From: an uncultured Clostridia bacterium
Lineage (GTDB): Bacteria; Bacillota; Clostridia; Christensenellales; Borkfalkiaceae
Length of the DNA stretch: 64,000 bases
Assembly (NCBI GenBank): GCA_904419075.1
Contig: CAJFQM010000001.1
Location: forward strand, 1 to 64,000
Direction: 5' to 3'
The notes under the pieces were generated by a model, which saw only the letters and a program-made list of their open reading frames with translations, searched no databases and had not been told where the DNA came from. Shown piece after piece: positions 7,554 to 15,843 of the stretch. Every line of letters begins with the position of its first letter. Position 1 is the stretch's first letter. The position numbers and the translations under genes are program-made.

Positions 7554-8426
7554 TTATTTCAAGATTCTTGTACAACCGACCGCCAAAGCGCCCGGGCCGA
7601 TATGGCAGGCGACGCTTAAGGATAACGGATCGGAGAAACGGAAGGGAATATCGGGAAACATTTCTTTCAGCTCTGCCGCAAAAGTATCCGCTTCCCCATA
7701 ATTGTCCGTGTGTGCCACGGATATCGTCATTTCTCCTTCTTCGACCAAAGTTTTGAAACGGGTGTTCAGATCTTTCCGAATCGCTTCTTTCATGATTTCT
7801 TTTGCTTTCGGAAGGCTCCTGGCCAAAGCAAATTTATCCAGTTTGTCTCCCTGTATCTGTAAAACGGGTTTGATTTTCAAAATAGATCCGATTGCAGCCG
7901 CCGCAGGGGTCACTCTGCCTCCCTTTTTGAGATACTTCATCGTATCTACCGCGATATAAATGGAGGAATCCAATTTTGTCGCTTCGAGATAGTCTTTGAT
8001 TTCGGAAGCGCTCTTTCCGCGTTCGAGCAATTTTTTCGCATCGAATACGCTTTCTTTCTGCGTGATGGAAATGCGCTGATTGTTGACGACATATACCTTT
8101 CCGCCGAAATCCTTCGCGAGAGCGGTCGCCGTGGCACAGGACTGACTGAGCCCGGACGACATGGGAATATGCAGTATTTCGTCGTGCGTCTTTAAAATAT
8201 CGTTCCAGAAATCGGATAAATCGCCGATACTGGGTTGAGAGGTGGAAACCGAAGTATCCTTTTGTTCGAGATGCTTGTAAAATTCCGATTGTGTAAGATT
8301 GATATCTTCGAGATAGGGGGTTCCGTCGATGAGAAAGGGCATAGGCAGGACGAAAATTCCCGCTTCTTTTCCTTCTTGTTGTGTAATTCCGCTGTTACTG
8401 TCCGTAACGATAGCTGTCTTCGCCAT
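7554..8426 (-). CDS. DegV-family fatty-acid-binding protein
   Basis: A 290-residue DegV protein. It opens with KTAIVTDSNSGIT and carries the Ser/Thr-rich DTSVSTSQPS and HIPMSSGLSQS motifs that contact the fatty-acid carboxylate in this family. In Firmicutes these proteins (FakB) present fatty acids to the kinase FakA for phospholipid synthesis. The annotated start is ATG at 8426, seven bases after an AGGAGA site; an upstream ATG at 8441 is less likely. It stands alone, and no FakA gene is nearby. Confidence 0.9.
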   Translation of the reverse strand: MAKTAIVTDSNSGITQQEGKEAGIFVLPMPFLIDGTPYLEDINLTQSEFYKHLEQKDTSVSTSQPSIGDLSDFWNDILKTHDEILHIPMSSGLSQSCATATALAKDFGGKVYVVNNQRISITQKESVFDAKKLLERGKSASEIKDYLEATKLDSSIYIAVDTMKYLKKGGRVTPAAAAIGSILKIKPVLQIQGDKLDKFALARSLPKAKEIMKEAIRKDLNTRFKTLVEEGEMTISVAHTDNYGEADTFAAELKEMFPDIPFRFSDPLSLSVACHIGPGALAVGCTRILK

Positions 8427-8508
8427 AAATTCTCCTTTCATGATTGGGCCGAAGCCGTATATCCATAATCCTTGATACTTTTACATGAGAATACAAGTAT
8501 CTATTATT

Positions 8509-8537
8509 ATGATAGCAGACTTATCAAAATAAGTCAA
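8509..8537 (-). promoter_or_regulatory. Promoter of the DegV gene
   Basis: On the minus strand TTGACT (8537-8532), a 17-base spacer and TATCAT (8514-8509). Confidence 0.7.
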
Positions 8538-8635
8538 TCTTTTTCCCGACAAATGTTACATTTTGCATAAAACAGTATTACAATTTTCAAAAATGAACAG
8601 ACAGAGATGTTTTCCCGAAATCCTTGAAGGAATGT

Positions 8636-8664
8636 TTTACAAAATCGGCGGAATATGGTATAAT
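8636..8664 (+). promoter_or_regulatory. Sigma-A promoter of the dehydrogenase/serine dehydratase operon
   Basis: TTTACA at 8636-8641, a 17-base spacer and TATAAT at 8659-8664, 34 bases before the start codon. Confidence 0.7.
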
Positions 8665-8698
8665 TAACCGCGGAAGAATTCAATCGGAGTATAACATC

Positions 8699-9685
8699 AT
8701 GAAATTTACTTTTTATGGCATGTGGGAAGACGAACGTGCAAAACTGAACGAGCTTCAAAAGAAATACGCTTTTGAATGCGCTTCGACTTCGGAGGAAATT
8801 TCTCTGAATAACGTCGGTCTTAGTGGAGGAAGCATAGGTGTATCTATTCTCGGCAAAGGACGGATAGACGAAAAAATTCTGTGTGCTCTTTCCGAAATCG
8901 GAGTACGGTTTCTTTCCACCCGCAGTATCGGATATAACCATATCGATTTGAATGCCGCAAAAAAATATGGGTTCAAACTTTGCAACTCTCAATATCCGCC
9001 CGACTCCGTAGCAGAGTTTACCGTCATGTTTATGCTGATGTCTTTAAGAAAATATAAACAGGCGCTTTGGTTGCAGCAGGTCAACGATTATGCATTGGAT
9101 TATCTCAAAGGCGGGGTGCTCCGTCAAAAGACGGTAGGGGTCATCGGGACGGGACACATCGGCGGAAGAGTGATAGAGATTCTTTCCGGATTCGGGTGTC
9201 GGATTCTTTGTCATTCGGCGGATCATAACCCCGAAACGGCACGGCTGGCGGAATATACGGATTTGGAAACTCTTTATAAGCAGAGCGATATCATTACTTT
9301 CCATGTGCCTCTGCTGCCTTCGACAAAGTATATGGTCAACTCGGAGTCTTTGACAAAAATGAAGGACGGAGTCGTATTGATCAATACGGCCCGCGGGGAG
9401 TTATTCGATACGGAAGCCATAATAGAGGGCGTCGAAAACGGAAAAATAGGGGCTCTCGCCATGGATGTCTTTGAAGGTGAGGACGGAATTTATCATGTGG
9501 ATCGCACGGACGACATTCTCCGCAACCGCAATATGGCCTATCTCAGACAATTCCCGAATGTGGTGCTCACGCCGCACATGGCTTTCTATACGCAACTGAG
9601 CATGGACAGCATGATGCAAAACAGTGTGGAAGGACTCATCGATTTTGTGCATACAGGCACGAATCGGTTTGAAATCAAATTATAA
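8699..9685 (+). CDS. D-lactate dehydrogenase-like 2-hydroxyacid dehydrogenase
   Basis: A 328-residue NAD-dependent D-2-hydroxyacid dehydrogenase. The Rossmann loop GVIGTGHIGG lies near 146. The catalytic Arg is in NTARGE (about 232), and the catalytic His is in LTPHMAF (about 291). The N-terminal STRSIGYNHIDL segment is typical of D-lactate dehydrogenases and of the VanH group. Likely reaction: pyruvate to D-lactate with NADH. The start ATG at 8699 follows CGGAG. Serine dehydratase begins four bases after the stop, so the pair may link serine to pyruvate to D-lactate. No van genes are nearby. Confidence 0.85.
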   Translation: MKFTFYGMWEDERAKLNELQKKYAFECASTSEEISLNNVGLSGGSIGVSILGKGRIDEKILCALSEIGVRFLSTRSIGYNHIDLNAAKKYGFKLCNSQYPPDSVAEFTVMFMLMSLRKYKQALWLQQVNDYALDYLKGGVLRQKTVGVIGTGHIGGRVIEILSGFGCRILCHSADHNPETARLAEYTDLETLYKQSDIITFHVPLLPSTKYMVNSESLTKMKDGVVLINTARGELFDTEAIIEGVENGKIGALAMDVFEGEDGIYHVDRTDDILRNRNMAYLRQFPNVVLTPHMAFYTQLSMDSMMQNSVEGLIDFVHTGTNRFEIKL

Positions 9686-9689
9686 AAAA

Positions 9690-10883
9690 ATGAAATCGTT
9701 AAGAGAATTATACCGAATCGGAAAAGGCCCTTCCTCTTCGCACACGATCGGGCCCGAAAGAGCATGTCGTCTGTTTTTGCAGGAAAATCCTTCCGCGGAT
9801 TCGTTTAAGGCCGTCTTATACGGCTCTTTGGCGAAAACGGGAATCGGACACGGTACGGATGCCGTAATCAAAAGTATTTTGAATCGCGTGGAAATCGTAT
9901 GCGACGAAAATACGCTTTCCCTTCCTCACCCCAATACGATGGATCTTTTTGCCTTTCAAGGGGATAAAGAAATCGGCCGCATGCGGATTTACAGCGTGGG
10001 CGGCGGTTCGATCCGCATAGAGGGCCGCTCTTTCGACGAGGGAGCGGATGTCTATACTTTACAAAATTTTTCGGAAATCCGCCGCTATTGCGAACGGAAC
10101 GGTCTGCGGCTTTCCGATTACGTATTCGAGTGTGAAGGTCCGAAGATCAAGGAATATCTTTCGCGCGTCTGGCAGGCGATGAAATCGGCGATTTCCGCAG
10201 GATTGAAAGCGCAGGGCGTTTTGCCCGGCGGATTGGGCGTCGAGCGGAAAGCTCGCCTTCTCTATCGCCAGAAACATATCGATGAGAGCGCGGAAACGAG
10301 GGAAAACCGATTGGTCTGCGCGTATGCTTTTGCCATGAGCGAACAGAACGCCGCGGGGGAAACGATCGTCACCGCGCCGACTTGCGGAGCTTGCGGCGTA
10401 TTGCCCGCAGTGCTCAGATACGTACAGGAAAAGAGAAATTTTTCAGATGAAAAGATGCTTCGTGCACTGGCGGCGGGCGGATTGATCGGAAATCTCATCA
10501 AGACCAACGCTTCTATTTCCGGCGCGGAGTGCGGGTGTCAGGCCGAGATTGGCAGCGCATGTTGTATGGCGGCCGCCGCTTTGGGCGAACTTTACGAAAT
10601 GGAATTAGGACAGATAGAGTATGCTTCCGAAATCGCGATGGAGCATCACTTGGGACTTACCTGCGATCCGATCGCGGGATTGGTACAGATTCCTTGTATC
10701 GAAAGGAACGCCGTGGCGGCAATGCGCGCGATCAATGCGGTTTCCTTGGCGGATTTTCTTTCGGACAGCCGTAAGATTTCTTTCGATCTCGTCATCCGCA
10801 CAATGTACGAAACGGGAAAGGATCTTTCGCGTTCCTATCGGGAAACGGCGGAAGGCGGTCTTGCAAAATTGTATAAGAAGTAA
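9690..10883 (+). CDS. L-serine ammonia-lyase, iron-sulfur type, single chain
   Basis: A 397-residue fusion of the beta (about 1-150) and alpha (about 165-395) domains of Fe-S L-serine dehydratase, which turns L-serine into pyruvate and ammonia. The N-terminal GPSSSHTIGPERA motif and the conserved cysteines in GAECGCQAEIGSACC and LTCDPIAG..PCIERN fit binding of the oxygen-sensitive 4Fe-4S cluster. The length is a little below the 450 residues of enterobacterial SdaA. It is co-transcribed with the dehydrogenase upstream. The ribosome site is weak, so coupling to the preceding gene is likely. Confidence 0.9.
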   Translation: MKSLRELYRIGKGPSSSHTIGPERACRLFLQENPSADSFKAVLYGSLAKTGIGHGTDAVIKSILNRVEIVCDENTLSLPHPNTMDLFAFQGDKEIGRMRIYSVGGGSIRIEGRSFDEGADVYTLQNFSEIRRYCERNGLRLSDYVFECEGPKIKEYLSRVWQAMKSAISAGLKAQGVLPGGLGVERKARLLYRQKHIDESAETRENRLVCAYAFAMSEQNAAGETIVTAPTCGACGVLPAVLRYVQEKRNFSDEKMLRALAAGGLIGNLIKTNASISGAECGCQAEIGSACCMAAAALGELYEMELGQIEYASEIAMEHHLGLTCDPIAGLVQIPCIERNAVAAMRAINAVSLADFLSDSRKISFDLVIRTMYETGKDLSRSYRETAEGGLAKLYKK

Positions 10884-10983
10884 AGAAAGAGAGCGGCAGG
10901 GCTGTATTTACGCTATACAAGACCGCAAGCGGAAAAGAGATGGAAAAATTTTAGAAAATTTGTTTTAAAAAGGGAAAAAACGC

Positions 10984-11012
10984 TTGACAAATATGAAAAA
11001 ATAGATTATTAT
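10984..11012 (+). promoter_or_regulatory. Promoter of the tRNA cluster
   Basis: TTGACA at 10984-10989, a 17-base spacer and TATTAT at 11007-11012, 31 bases before the first tRNA. Confidence 0.75.
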
Positions 11013-11043
11013 AATCAAGCATTATTTGTGAAGCGCATAGTAC

Positions 11044-11121
11044 GGCCCAATAGCTCAGTTTGGTTAGAGCGCCAGCCTGTCACGCTGGAGGTCACGAGTT
11101 CGAGCCTCGTTTGGGTCGCCA
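11044..11121 (+). tRNA. tRNA-Asp (GTC)
   Basis: Cloverleaf with acceptor stem GGCCCAA/TTGGGTC, anticodon loop CCTGTCACG, T-loop GTTCGAGCC and an encoded CCA end. Confidence 0.95.
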
Positions 11122-11161
11122 TAATTTTCGTTCTCAGAAAGATATTTCCGAAAACGGATAT

Positions 11162-11237
11162 GCCTCGATAGCTCAGTTGGTAGAGCAAGGGACTGAAAAT
11201 CCCTCTGTCGGCGGTTCGATTCCACCTTGAGGCACCA
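11162..11237 (+). tRNA. tRNA-Phe (GAA)
   Basis: Cloverleaf with acceptor stem GCCTCGA/TTGAGGC, anticodon GAA in the loop ACTGAAAAT, T-loop GGTTCGATTCC and an encoded CCA. Confidence 0.95.
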
Positions 11238-11240
11238 TGC

Positions 11241-11316
11241 GCCGGTGTAGCTCAATTGGCAGAGCAGCTGATTTGTAATCAGCAGGTTGTGGGTTCGAGT
11301 CCAATCACCGGCTCCA
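11241..11316 (+). tRNA. tRNA-Thr (TGT)
   Basis: Cloverleaf with acceptor stem GCCGGTG/CACCGGC, anticodon TGT, T-loop GGTTCGAGTCC and an encoded CCA. Only three bases separate it from tRNA-Phe. Confidence 0.95.
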
Positions 11317-11344
11317 CAGCTTGCATCGCTGCACCGAGCGAAGC

Positions 11345-11429
11345 GGACAGATTCCAGAGCGGCCAAATGGATCAGACTGTAAATCTGACGTCTCAGACTT
11401 CGGTGGTTCGAATCCACCTCTGTCCACCA
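11345..11429 (+). tRNA. tRNA-Tyr (GTA)
   Basis: A long-variable-arm tRNA with acceptor stem GGACAGA/TCTGTCC, anticodon GTA in ACTGTAAAT, T-loop GGTTCGAATCC and an encoded CCA. Confidence 0.95.
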
Positions 11430-11457
11430 AAAAGACACCTTTGCAGGTGTCTTTTTT
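11430..11457 (+). terminator. Terminator of the tRNA operon
   Basis: AAAAGACACCT and AGGTGTCTTTTTT form a perfect stem with loop TTGC and a T-run, starting one base after the tRNA-Tyr CCA. Confidence 0.9.
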
Positions 11458-11579
11458 CGTGACGCACTCGATAAGAAAAACGCCGTATTTGCGGTGGTTA
11501 GCGCGAGGAGCGGAAATCGAAATCGTCCGAATACACAGCACGGCTGACACTTTGGTTCTGCCAATCGCCTCTGATCGAA

Positions 11580-11611
11580 AGTAAAAAGCACCTTAACGGC
11601 TGCTTTTTACT
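11580..11611 (+). terminator. Perfect 10-bp inverted repeat, possible terminator
   Basis: GTAAAAAGCA at 11581-11590 pairs with TGCTTTTTAC at 11601-11610. There is no separate T-run. The surrounding 11458-11671 shows no gene. Confidence 0.45.
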
Positions 11612-11671
11612 GTATGAAAAACTATAAAAAACGTAATTGCGATTTACGCGAAAAGCGGGAAACAGAAAGGT

Positions 11672-12440
11672 TTGAAAAAAGCAAAATTCGGTTTTCATAA
11701 AATTTCCGTCCTTTGTTTTTTCGTACTTTTTGTAATAGTTGCGGCATTTTCTTCCGCTACGTTTTCTCGTTTTTATGCGAAAATGTCCTCGGAAAACGGC
11801 GCTGAAATCGCCGACGCGATAACGCGTTACGAGTGCGAACGGCTTTTGCTTGTCTCCAGTGACGAGAAAACGACAATCACAATCGACGAAGATTCGGAAC
11901 AAATTGAAATTAGAGATATTCAGAAAGAAGATGAAATAGATTTCTATTTTTCCGTATCGGATACCGACGGAAGACTCCATAACGAAGTATATCTCCGCGT
12001 AATGATCACTTTTACGGTTCGCTTGGAAATGATTTGTGGAGAAAAACGTAAAAGAACGGGATTCAGCGCGGGGGAAGATTACTTCTCTTCTTCAACGGCG
12101 CCGGGGAGCCGAGTTGACATTTCAGTGCAGCGTCGGAACGGCTTCGGAAGGCGTAACCGATTACCGCCATGAAGGTTCTGAGTATGTCTGGCGGATCGAA
12201 AAGACCGCGGGCGACGCGATCGACTATAATGCGGAAAAATCGGTTTTTGACGAGGTATTCGGGCAAAACGCGGAACTCATCGTCACGACTACGGGAATCT
12301 ATTGTTCTTCAGAAGCCGTCGGAAGCATAGAGGTAGACGACCTAAACGGATATACCGTTTCCCTGCTCGAAGTACGCAATCCGCAGTATCCCGCCGCGGG
12401 CGCGGTATTGTGGTCGAACGATTCTTATTTGAATCAATAA
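11672..12440 (+). pseudogene. Frameshifted camelysin/TasA-like surface protein gene
   Basis: Two overlapping frames together look like one secreted protein. The first (11672-12172, TTG start) has a signal-anchor helix at about residues 10-30 followed by SATFSRFYAK, as in small TasA/camelysin-type surface proteins, then an Ig-like beta region. After EVYLRVMITFTV the homologous-looking reading moves to the other frame (12036-12440: GKITSLLQ.., LTFQCSVGTASEG). A one-base deletion in the A-run at 12041-12045 would join them into about 255 residues. It is either a real frameshift mutation or a sequence error. A SipW-type peptidase would be expected elsewhere. Confidence 0.55.
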
Positions 12441-12451
12441 TGCTTCTCCAT

Positions 12452-12488
12452 ACAGTCGGGCCGTCTTTTGCGGTTCGGCTGTTTTTTA
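12452..12488 (+). terminator. Terminator after the frameshifted gene
   Basis: ACAGTCGGGCCG (12452-12463) pairs with CGGTTCGGCTGT (12471-12482) using G-U pairs and is followed by TTTTTT. Confidence 0.75.
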
Positions 12489-12582
12489 TGTCTCTTTTTC
12501 CTAAATAACCTGCTGTATCGTCTTTATTTGAATCGTAAAAAATACGTCAAAAAATTTTTTCGAAAAATTTTTCTTGAAATGC

Positions 12583-12633
12583 TTGACACGGTGTCAGAAC
12601 AGTGGTAAAATATAGATACTGACATGATGTCAG
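12583..12633 (+). promoter_or_regulatory. Promoter with two palindromic TetR operators
   Basis: TTGACA (12583-12588), 17 bases and TAAAAT (12606-12611). A perfect palindrome TGACAC-G-GTGTCA at 12584-12596 covers the -35. A second, CTGACAT-G-ATGTCAG at 12619-12633, covers the expected transcription start. The centres are 36 bp apart. They share TGACAYnRTGTCA and are very likely the sites of the TetR protein encoded next, which would repress the whole operon. Confidence 0.85.
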
Positions 12634-12656
12634 AATAGATTTTTTGAGAGGAAGAA

Positions 12657-13274
12657 ATGCCGAAAGGGTCGGAGGAGCTGACGGCGGCTCGTCGGGAGGA
12701 AATCATCAATGCTTGTGAAAAACTTTATCGGACGATGAGGTTTAAGGAGATCACGATAAAGGAGATCGGGCGGGCGACGTCGTTTACGCGGACATCGATT
12801 TACAATTATTTTGAAACGAAGGAAGAAATTTTTCTGGCGCTTTTGAAGCGGGAATATGACTGCTGGTGCGAAAGTCTTGCGGAAATCGCGGCGTGTAAGG
12901 ACGAAAGGGCGGAGCTTGCCGAGCTTTTGGCCCGTTCCTTGGAGGCGAGGCCGAACATGTTGAAGCTGTTGTCCATGAATATGTACGATATCGAGGAGAA
13001 CAGCCGTATGGAATGTCTGACGGACTTCAAAGTTTCTTTCGGCCGATCCATGGCGTTGGTGCGGGAGTGTCTGAAAAGATTTTTTCCCGACATGGACGAC
13101 GGGGAACAAAAGCGGTTTATTTATTCGTTTTTTCCGTTCATTCACGGGATATATCCCTATACGTCCGCGACGGAAAAGCAGAAATGCGCGATGAAAAACG
13201 CGAAGGTGGAGTATGTGCATATCGGCATTTACGAAATCGCGTATCGCGCGCTCGAAAAATTATTAAAGCGTTAA
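12657..13274 (+). CDS. TetR/AcrR-family transcriptional regulator
   Basis: A 205-residue regulator with an N-terminal helix-turn-helix (about 15-60) containing ITIKEIGRATSFTRTSIYNY and a helical ligand-binding domain of no assignable specificity. It is the first gene of a roughly 6.4-kb operon of redox enzymes. Two matching palindromes at its own promoter indicate autorepression. The ligand is probably a substrate or electrophile handled by the downstream reductases (inference). A ribosome site GAGAGGAAG precedes the ATG. Confidence 0.9.
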   Translation: MPKGSEELTAARREEIINACEKLYRTMRFKEITIKEIGRATSFTRTSIYNYFETKEEIFLALLKREYDCWCESLAEIAACKDERAELAELLARSLEARPNMLKLLSMNMYDIEENSRMECLTDFKVSFGRSMALVRECLKRFFPDMDDGEQKRFIYSFFPFIHGIYPYTSATEKQKCAMKNAKVEYVHIGIYEIAYRALEKLLKR

Positions 13275-13332
13275 AGCGGAAGCGACCGAAAGGTTATCTT
13301 TTCGGTAAAAATAAAATTAAGGAGACGGAGAT

Positions 13333-14499
13333 ATGTTAGGAAATTTCACTTATTGCAATCCGACGAAGCTGCATTTCGGAAAAGATTCGTTGAACATGCT
13401 CAAAGGAGAACTTGAAAAGTTCGGAAAAAACGTAATGCTCTCCTATGGAGGAGGTTCCATAAAGAAAAACGGCATTTACGATAAAGTCGTTGCTATTTTG
13501 AAAGCGTGCGGAAAAAATATTTTCGAGGACGGAGGGGTAATGCCCAATCCCACGGTGGAAAAGCTGTACGAGGGATGTAAAATCGTAAGGGAAAACAATA
13601 TTGATTTGATTTTGGCCGTCGGCGGCGGTTCTACCTGCGATTATGCGAAAGCGGTCTCCGTTTCGGCCTATTGCGAAGAGGACCCGTGGCAAAAGTACTA
13701 TATCCGTTTCGAGGAGCCTTCCTGCCGTATCGTACCCGTCGGCTGCGTATTGACGATGGTCGGAACGGGCAGCGAAATGAACGGCGGAGCGGTTATTACC
13801 AATCACGCGGAAAAGCTGAAAATCGGACACGTATTCGGGGAGGAAGTATTTCCGAAATTTGCCGTTCTCAATCCCGAATTTACCTTTACCGTTCCCGAAT
13901 ATCAGATGAAATCGGGAATTTACGATATCATGTCCCACATTCTCGAACAATATTTTTCGGGTGAGGACGACAATACGTCCGACTATATCGCAGAGGGTTT
14001 GCTCCGTTCGCTCATTCACAGTGCGGAAATCGCCGTAAAAAATCCCAAAGACTACGAAGCTAGAAGCAATATCATGTGGACGGCGACATGGGCGCTGAAC
14101 ACGCTCATCGCTCAGGGCAAGTCCACCGACTGGGAAGTTCACATGCTCGGGCAGGCGGTGTCGGCTCATACGGATGCCACGCACGGCATGACGCTCGCGG
14201 CGGTTTCGCTTCCGTATTATCGCTATATTCTGCCCTACGGACTGAAAAAATTTAAACGGTATGCGGTCAACGTATGGGGCGTCGTTCCCGACGGAAAGAC
14301 GGATGCGGAAATCGCGGCCGAAGGGCTGGACAAAATGGAAGCATGGATGAAGAAAATCGGGCTCGTCATGCGGCTTCGCGAACTCGGCGTAAAAGAGGAC
14401 ATGTTCGACGCGATTGCGGACAGCACCCTGATTATGGAAGGGGGATACAAAGTTCTCACCAAAGCGGAAGCGGTACAAATTTTGAAAGAGAGTTATTAA
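13333..14499 (+). CDS. Iron-containing alcohol dehydrogenase (YqhD/BdhA type)
   Basis: A 388-residue NAD(P)H-dependent alcohol dehydrogenase of the YqhD/butanol-dehydrogenase branch. It has the nucleotide-binding AVGGGSTCDYAKA segment (about 95-107) and metal ligands D198, H202, H270 and H284, matching YqhD D194, H198, H267 and H281. It probably reduces short-chain or reactive aldehydes. It is the second gene of the TetR operon, with site AAGGAGACGGAG. Substrate is inferred from family only. Confidence 0.9.
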   Translation: MLGNFTYCNPTKLHFGKDSLNMLKGELEKFGKNVMLSYGGGSIKKNGIYDKVVAILKACGKNIFEDGGVMPNPTVEKLYEGCKIVRENNIDLILAVGGGSTCDYAKAVSVSAYCEEDPWQKYYIRFEEPSCRIVPVGCVLTMVGTGSEMNGGAVITNHAEKLKIGHVFGEEVFPKFAVLNPEFTFTVPEYQMKSGIYDIMSHILEQYFSGEDDNTSDYIAEGLLRSLIHSAEIAVKNPKDYEARSNIMWTATWALNTLIAQGKSTDWEVHMLGQAVSAHTDATHGMTLAAVSLPYYRYILPYGLKKFKRYAVNVWGVVPDGKTDAEIAAEGLDKMEAWMKKIGLVMRLRELGVKEDMFDAIADSTLIMEGGYKVLTKAEAVQILKESY

Positions 14500-14512
14500 A
14501 GGAGGCTTTTAT

Positions 14513-14992
14513 ATGAGTAAAACATTGGTTGCATACTTTTCGGCGAGTGGAGTGACCGCAAAACTTGCGGAGAAAGTTGCGAAAGTCGTAAACGGCGATT
14601 TATACGAAATCGTTCCCGCCAAGCCCTATACGGCCGCGGATCTGGATTGGACGAACGATAAAAGCCGTTCCAGCGTGGAAATGAAAAATAAATCTTTCCG
14701 TCCCGAAATTTCGGGCAAGGCGGAAAACATGTCGGATTACGATACGATTTATCTCGGATTCCCCATTTGGTGGTACGTCGCTCCGACGATCGTCAATACG
14801 TTTTTGGAAAGTTACGATCTGAGCGGGAAAACGATCATTCCGTTTGCGACGAGCGGCAGCAGCGGCATGGGCGGCACGAATGCAGAATTGAAAGATTCCT
14901 GTAAGGGTGCGGTTCTGAAAGAGGGAAAACGCTTTTCTTCCGATGCGACCGAAAAAGAAATCGAAACTTGGGTAAAGAGTTTTTCGAGATAA
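14513..14992 (+). CDS. Flavodoxin
   Basis: A 159-residue flavodoxin. The N-terminal phosphate-binding loop FSASGVTAK binds FMN phosphate, and GFPIWWYVAPT around residue 85 supplies the aromatic flavin-stacking loop. It probably carries electrons for the neighbouring reductases. The start follows GGAGG with good spacing, 13 bases after the dehydrogenase stop. Confidence 0.9.
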   Translation: MSKTLVAYFSASGVTAKLAEKVAKVVNGDLYEIVPAKPYTAADLDWTNDKSRSSVEMKNKSFRPEISGKAENMSDYDTIYLGFPIWWYVAPTIVNTFLESYDLSGKTIIPFATSGSSGMGGTNAELKDSCKGAVLKEGKRFSSDATEKEIETWVKSFSR

Positions 14993-15025
14993 AACAAATC
15001 CCGTTTTGAGAAAGGAGAAAAGCCT

Positions 15026-15811
15026 ATGGATAAAGTTACGGCAAAGGATAAAACGGCGGCCAAAAATAAAGTCACGGCGGGGAAAGACGCGCTCGGCGAT
15101 TTTGCTCCGCAATTTGCTCACCTCAACGACGAGGTTTTGTTCGGAGAAGTTTGGTCGAGAGAGGACAAACTTTCGCCCCGCGACCGCAGCATCATTACGA
15201 TCACCGCGTTACTGACGAGCGGTATTTTCGATTCTTCCTTTTCTTTTCATTTGAAAAAGGCGAAAGAAAACGGCGTGACCAAAACGGAAATAGCGGAAAT
15301 TCTCACGCAGCTCGCTTTTTACAGCAGCTGGCCGAAGGCGTGGTCTGCATTTCGGCTCGCCAAAGAGATTTGGTCGGAAGGGACCTCCGTGAAGGAATTT
15401 TCAAACGTATCTCTTTTCCCGATCGGGGAACCGAATACCGCGTATGCGAAATATTTCGACGGAAACAGCTATCTTGCACCGCTCGCTGTGAACGGTGTCA
15501 GAATTTCCAACGTCACTTTCGAGCCCGGCTGCCGCAATCATTGGCACGTTCATAAGGCAAAGAGCGGCGGCGGACAAATATTGCTCTGTACGGAGGGAGA
15601 GGGCTGGTATCAGGAATGGGGCAAGCCCGCGAGAAAACTCCGCGCGGGCGACTGCGTTACGATTCCCGCGGGGGTAAAACATTGGCACGGAGCGGTCAAA
15701 GACGGTTGGTTTTCACATCTTTCCGTCGAGGTTCCGGGCGAGGATACGGAAAACGAGTGGCTGGAAAGCGTCAGTCAGGCGGATTATGACGCGCTTGAAG
15801 CTGAGAAATAA
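15026..15811 (+). CDS. Carboxymuconolactone decarboxylase-cupin fusion protein
   Basis: A 261-residue two-domain protein. An AhpD/carboxymuconolactone-decarboxylase-like helical domain (about 20-115; LSPRDRSIITITALLTSGI) is fused to a C-terminal cupin (about 145-250; HWHVHKAKSGGGQ, PAGVKHWHGA) whose histidines can hold a metal. Such fusions often sit with aldo/keto reductases and flavodoxin in anaerobes. A role in quinone or peroxide chemistry is possible. The conserved CxxC pair of AhpD peroxidases is absent, so peroxidase activity is doubtful. Confidence 0.85.
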   Translation: MDKVTAKDKTAAKNKVTAGKDALGDFAPQFAHLNDEVLFGEVWSREDKLSPRDRSIITITALLTSGIFDSSFSFHLKKAKENGVTKTEIAEILTQLAFYSSWPKAWSAFRLAKEIWSEGTSVKEFSNVSLFPIGEPNTAYAKYFDGNSYLAPLAVNGVRISNVTFEPGCRNHWHVHKAKSGGGQILLCTEGEGWYQEWGKPARKLRAGDCVTIPAGVKHWHGAVKDGWFSHLSVEVPGEDTENEWLESVSQADYDALEAEK

Positions 15812-15843
15812 AGCGTGCGGAACTCCGCAGGGAGACGGAGAAA

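Noticed and set aside
8699-9685. VanH-type glycopeptide-resistance dehydrogenase.
   Set aside because: The sequence resembles VanH and D-lactate dehydrogenases equally, and no D-Ala-D-Lac ligase or VanX gene is nearby; the serine dehydratase neighbour favours ordinary metabolism.
11044-11457. The tRNA cluster as an integration site of a mobile element.
   Set aside because: No integrase, transposase or repeated attachment core was found downstream; all four tRNAs have intact 3' ends followed by a normal terminator.
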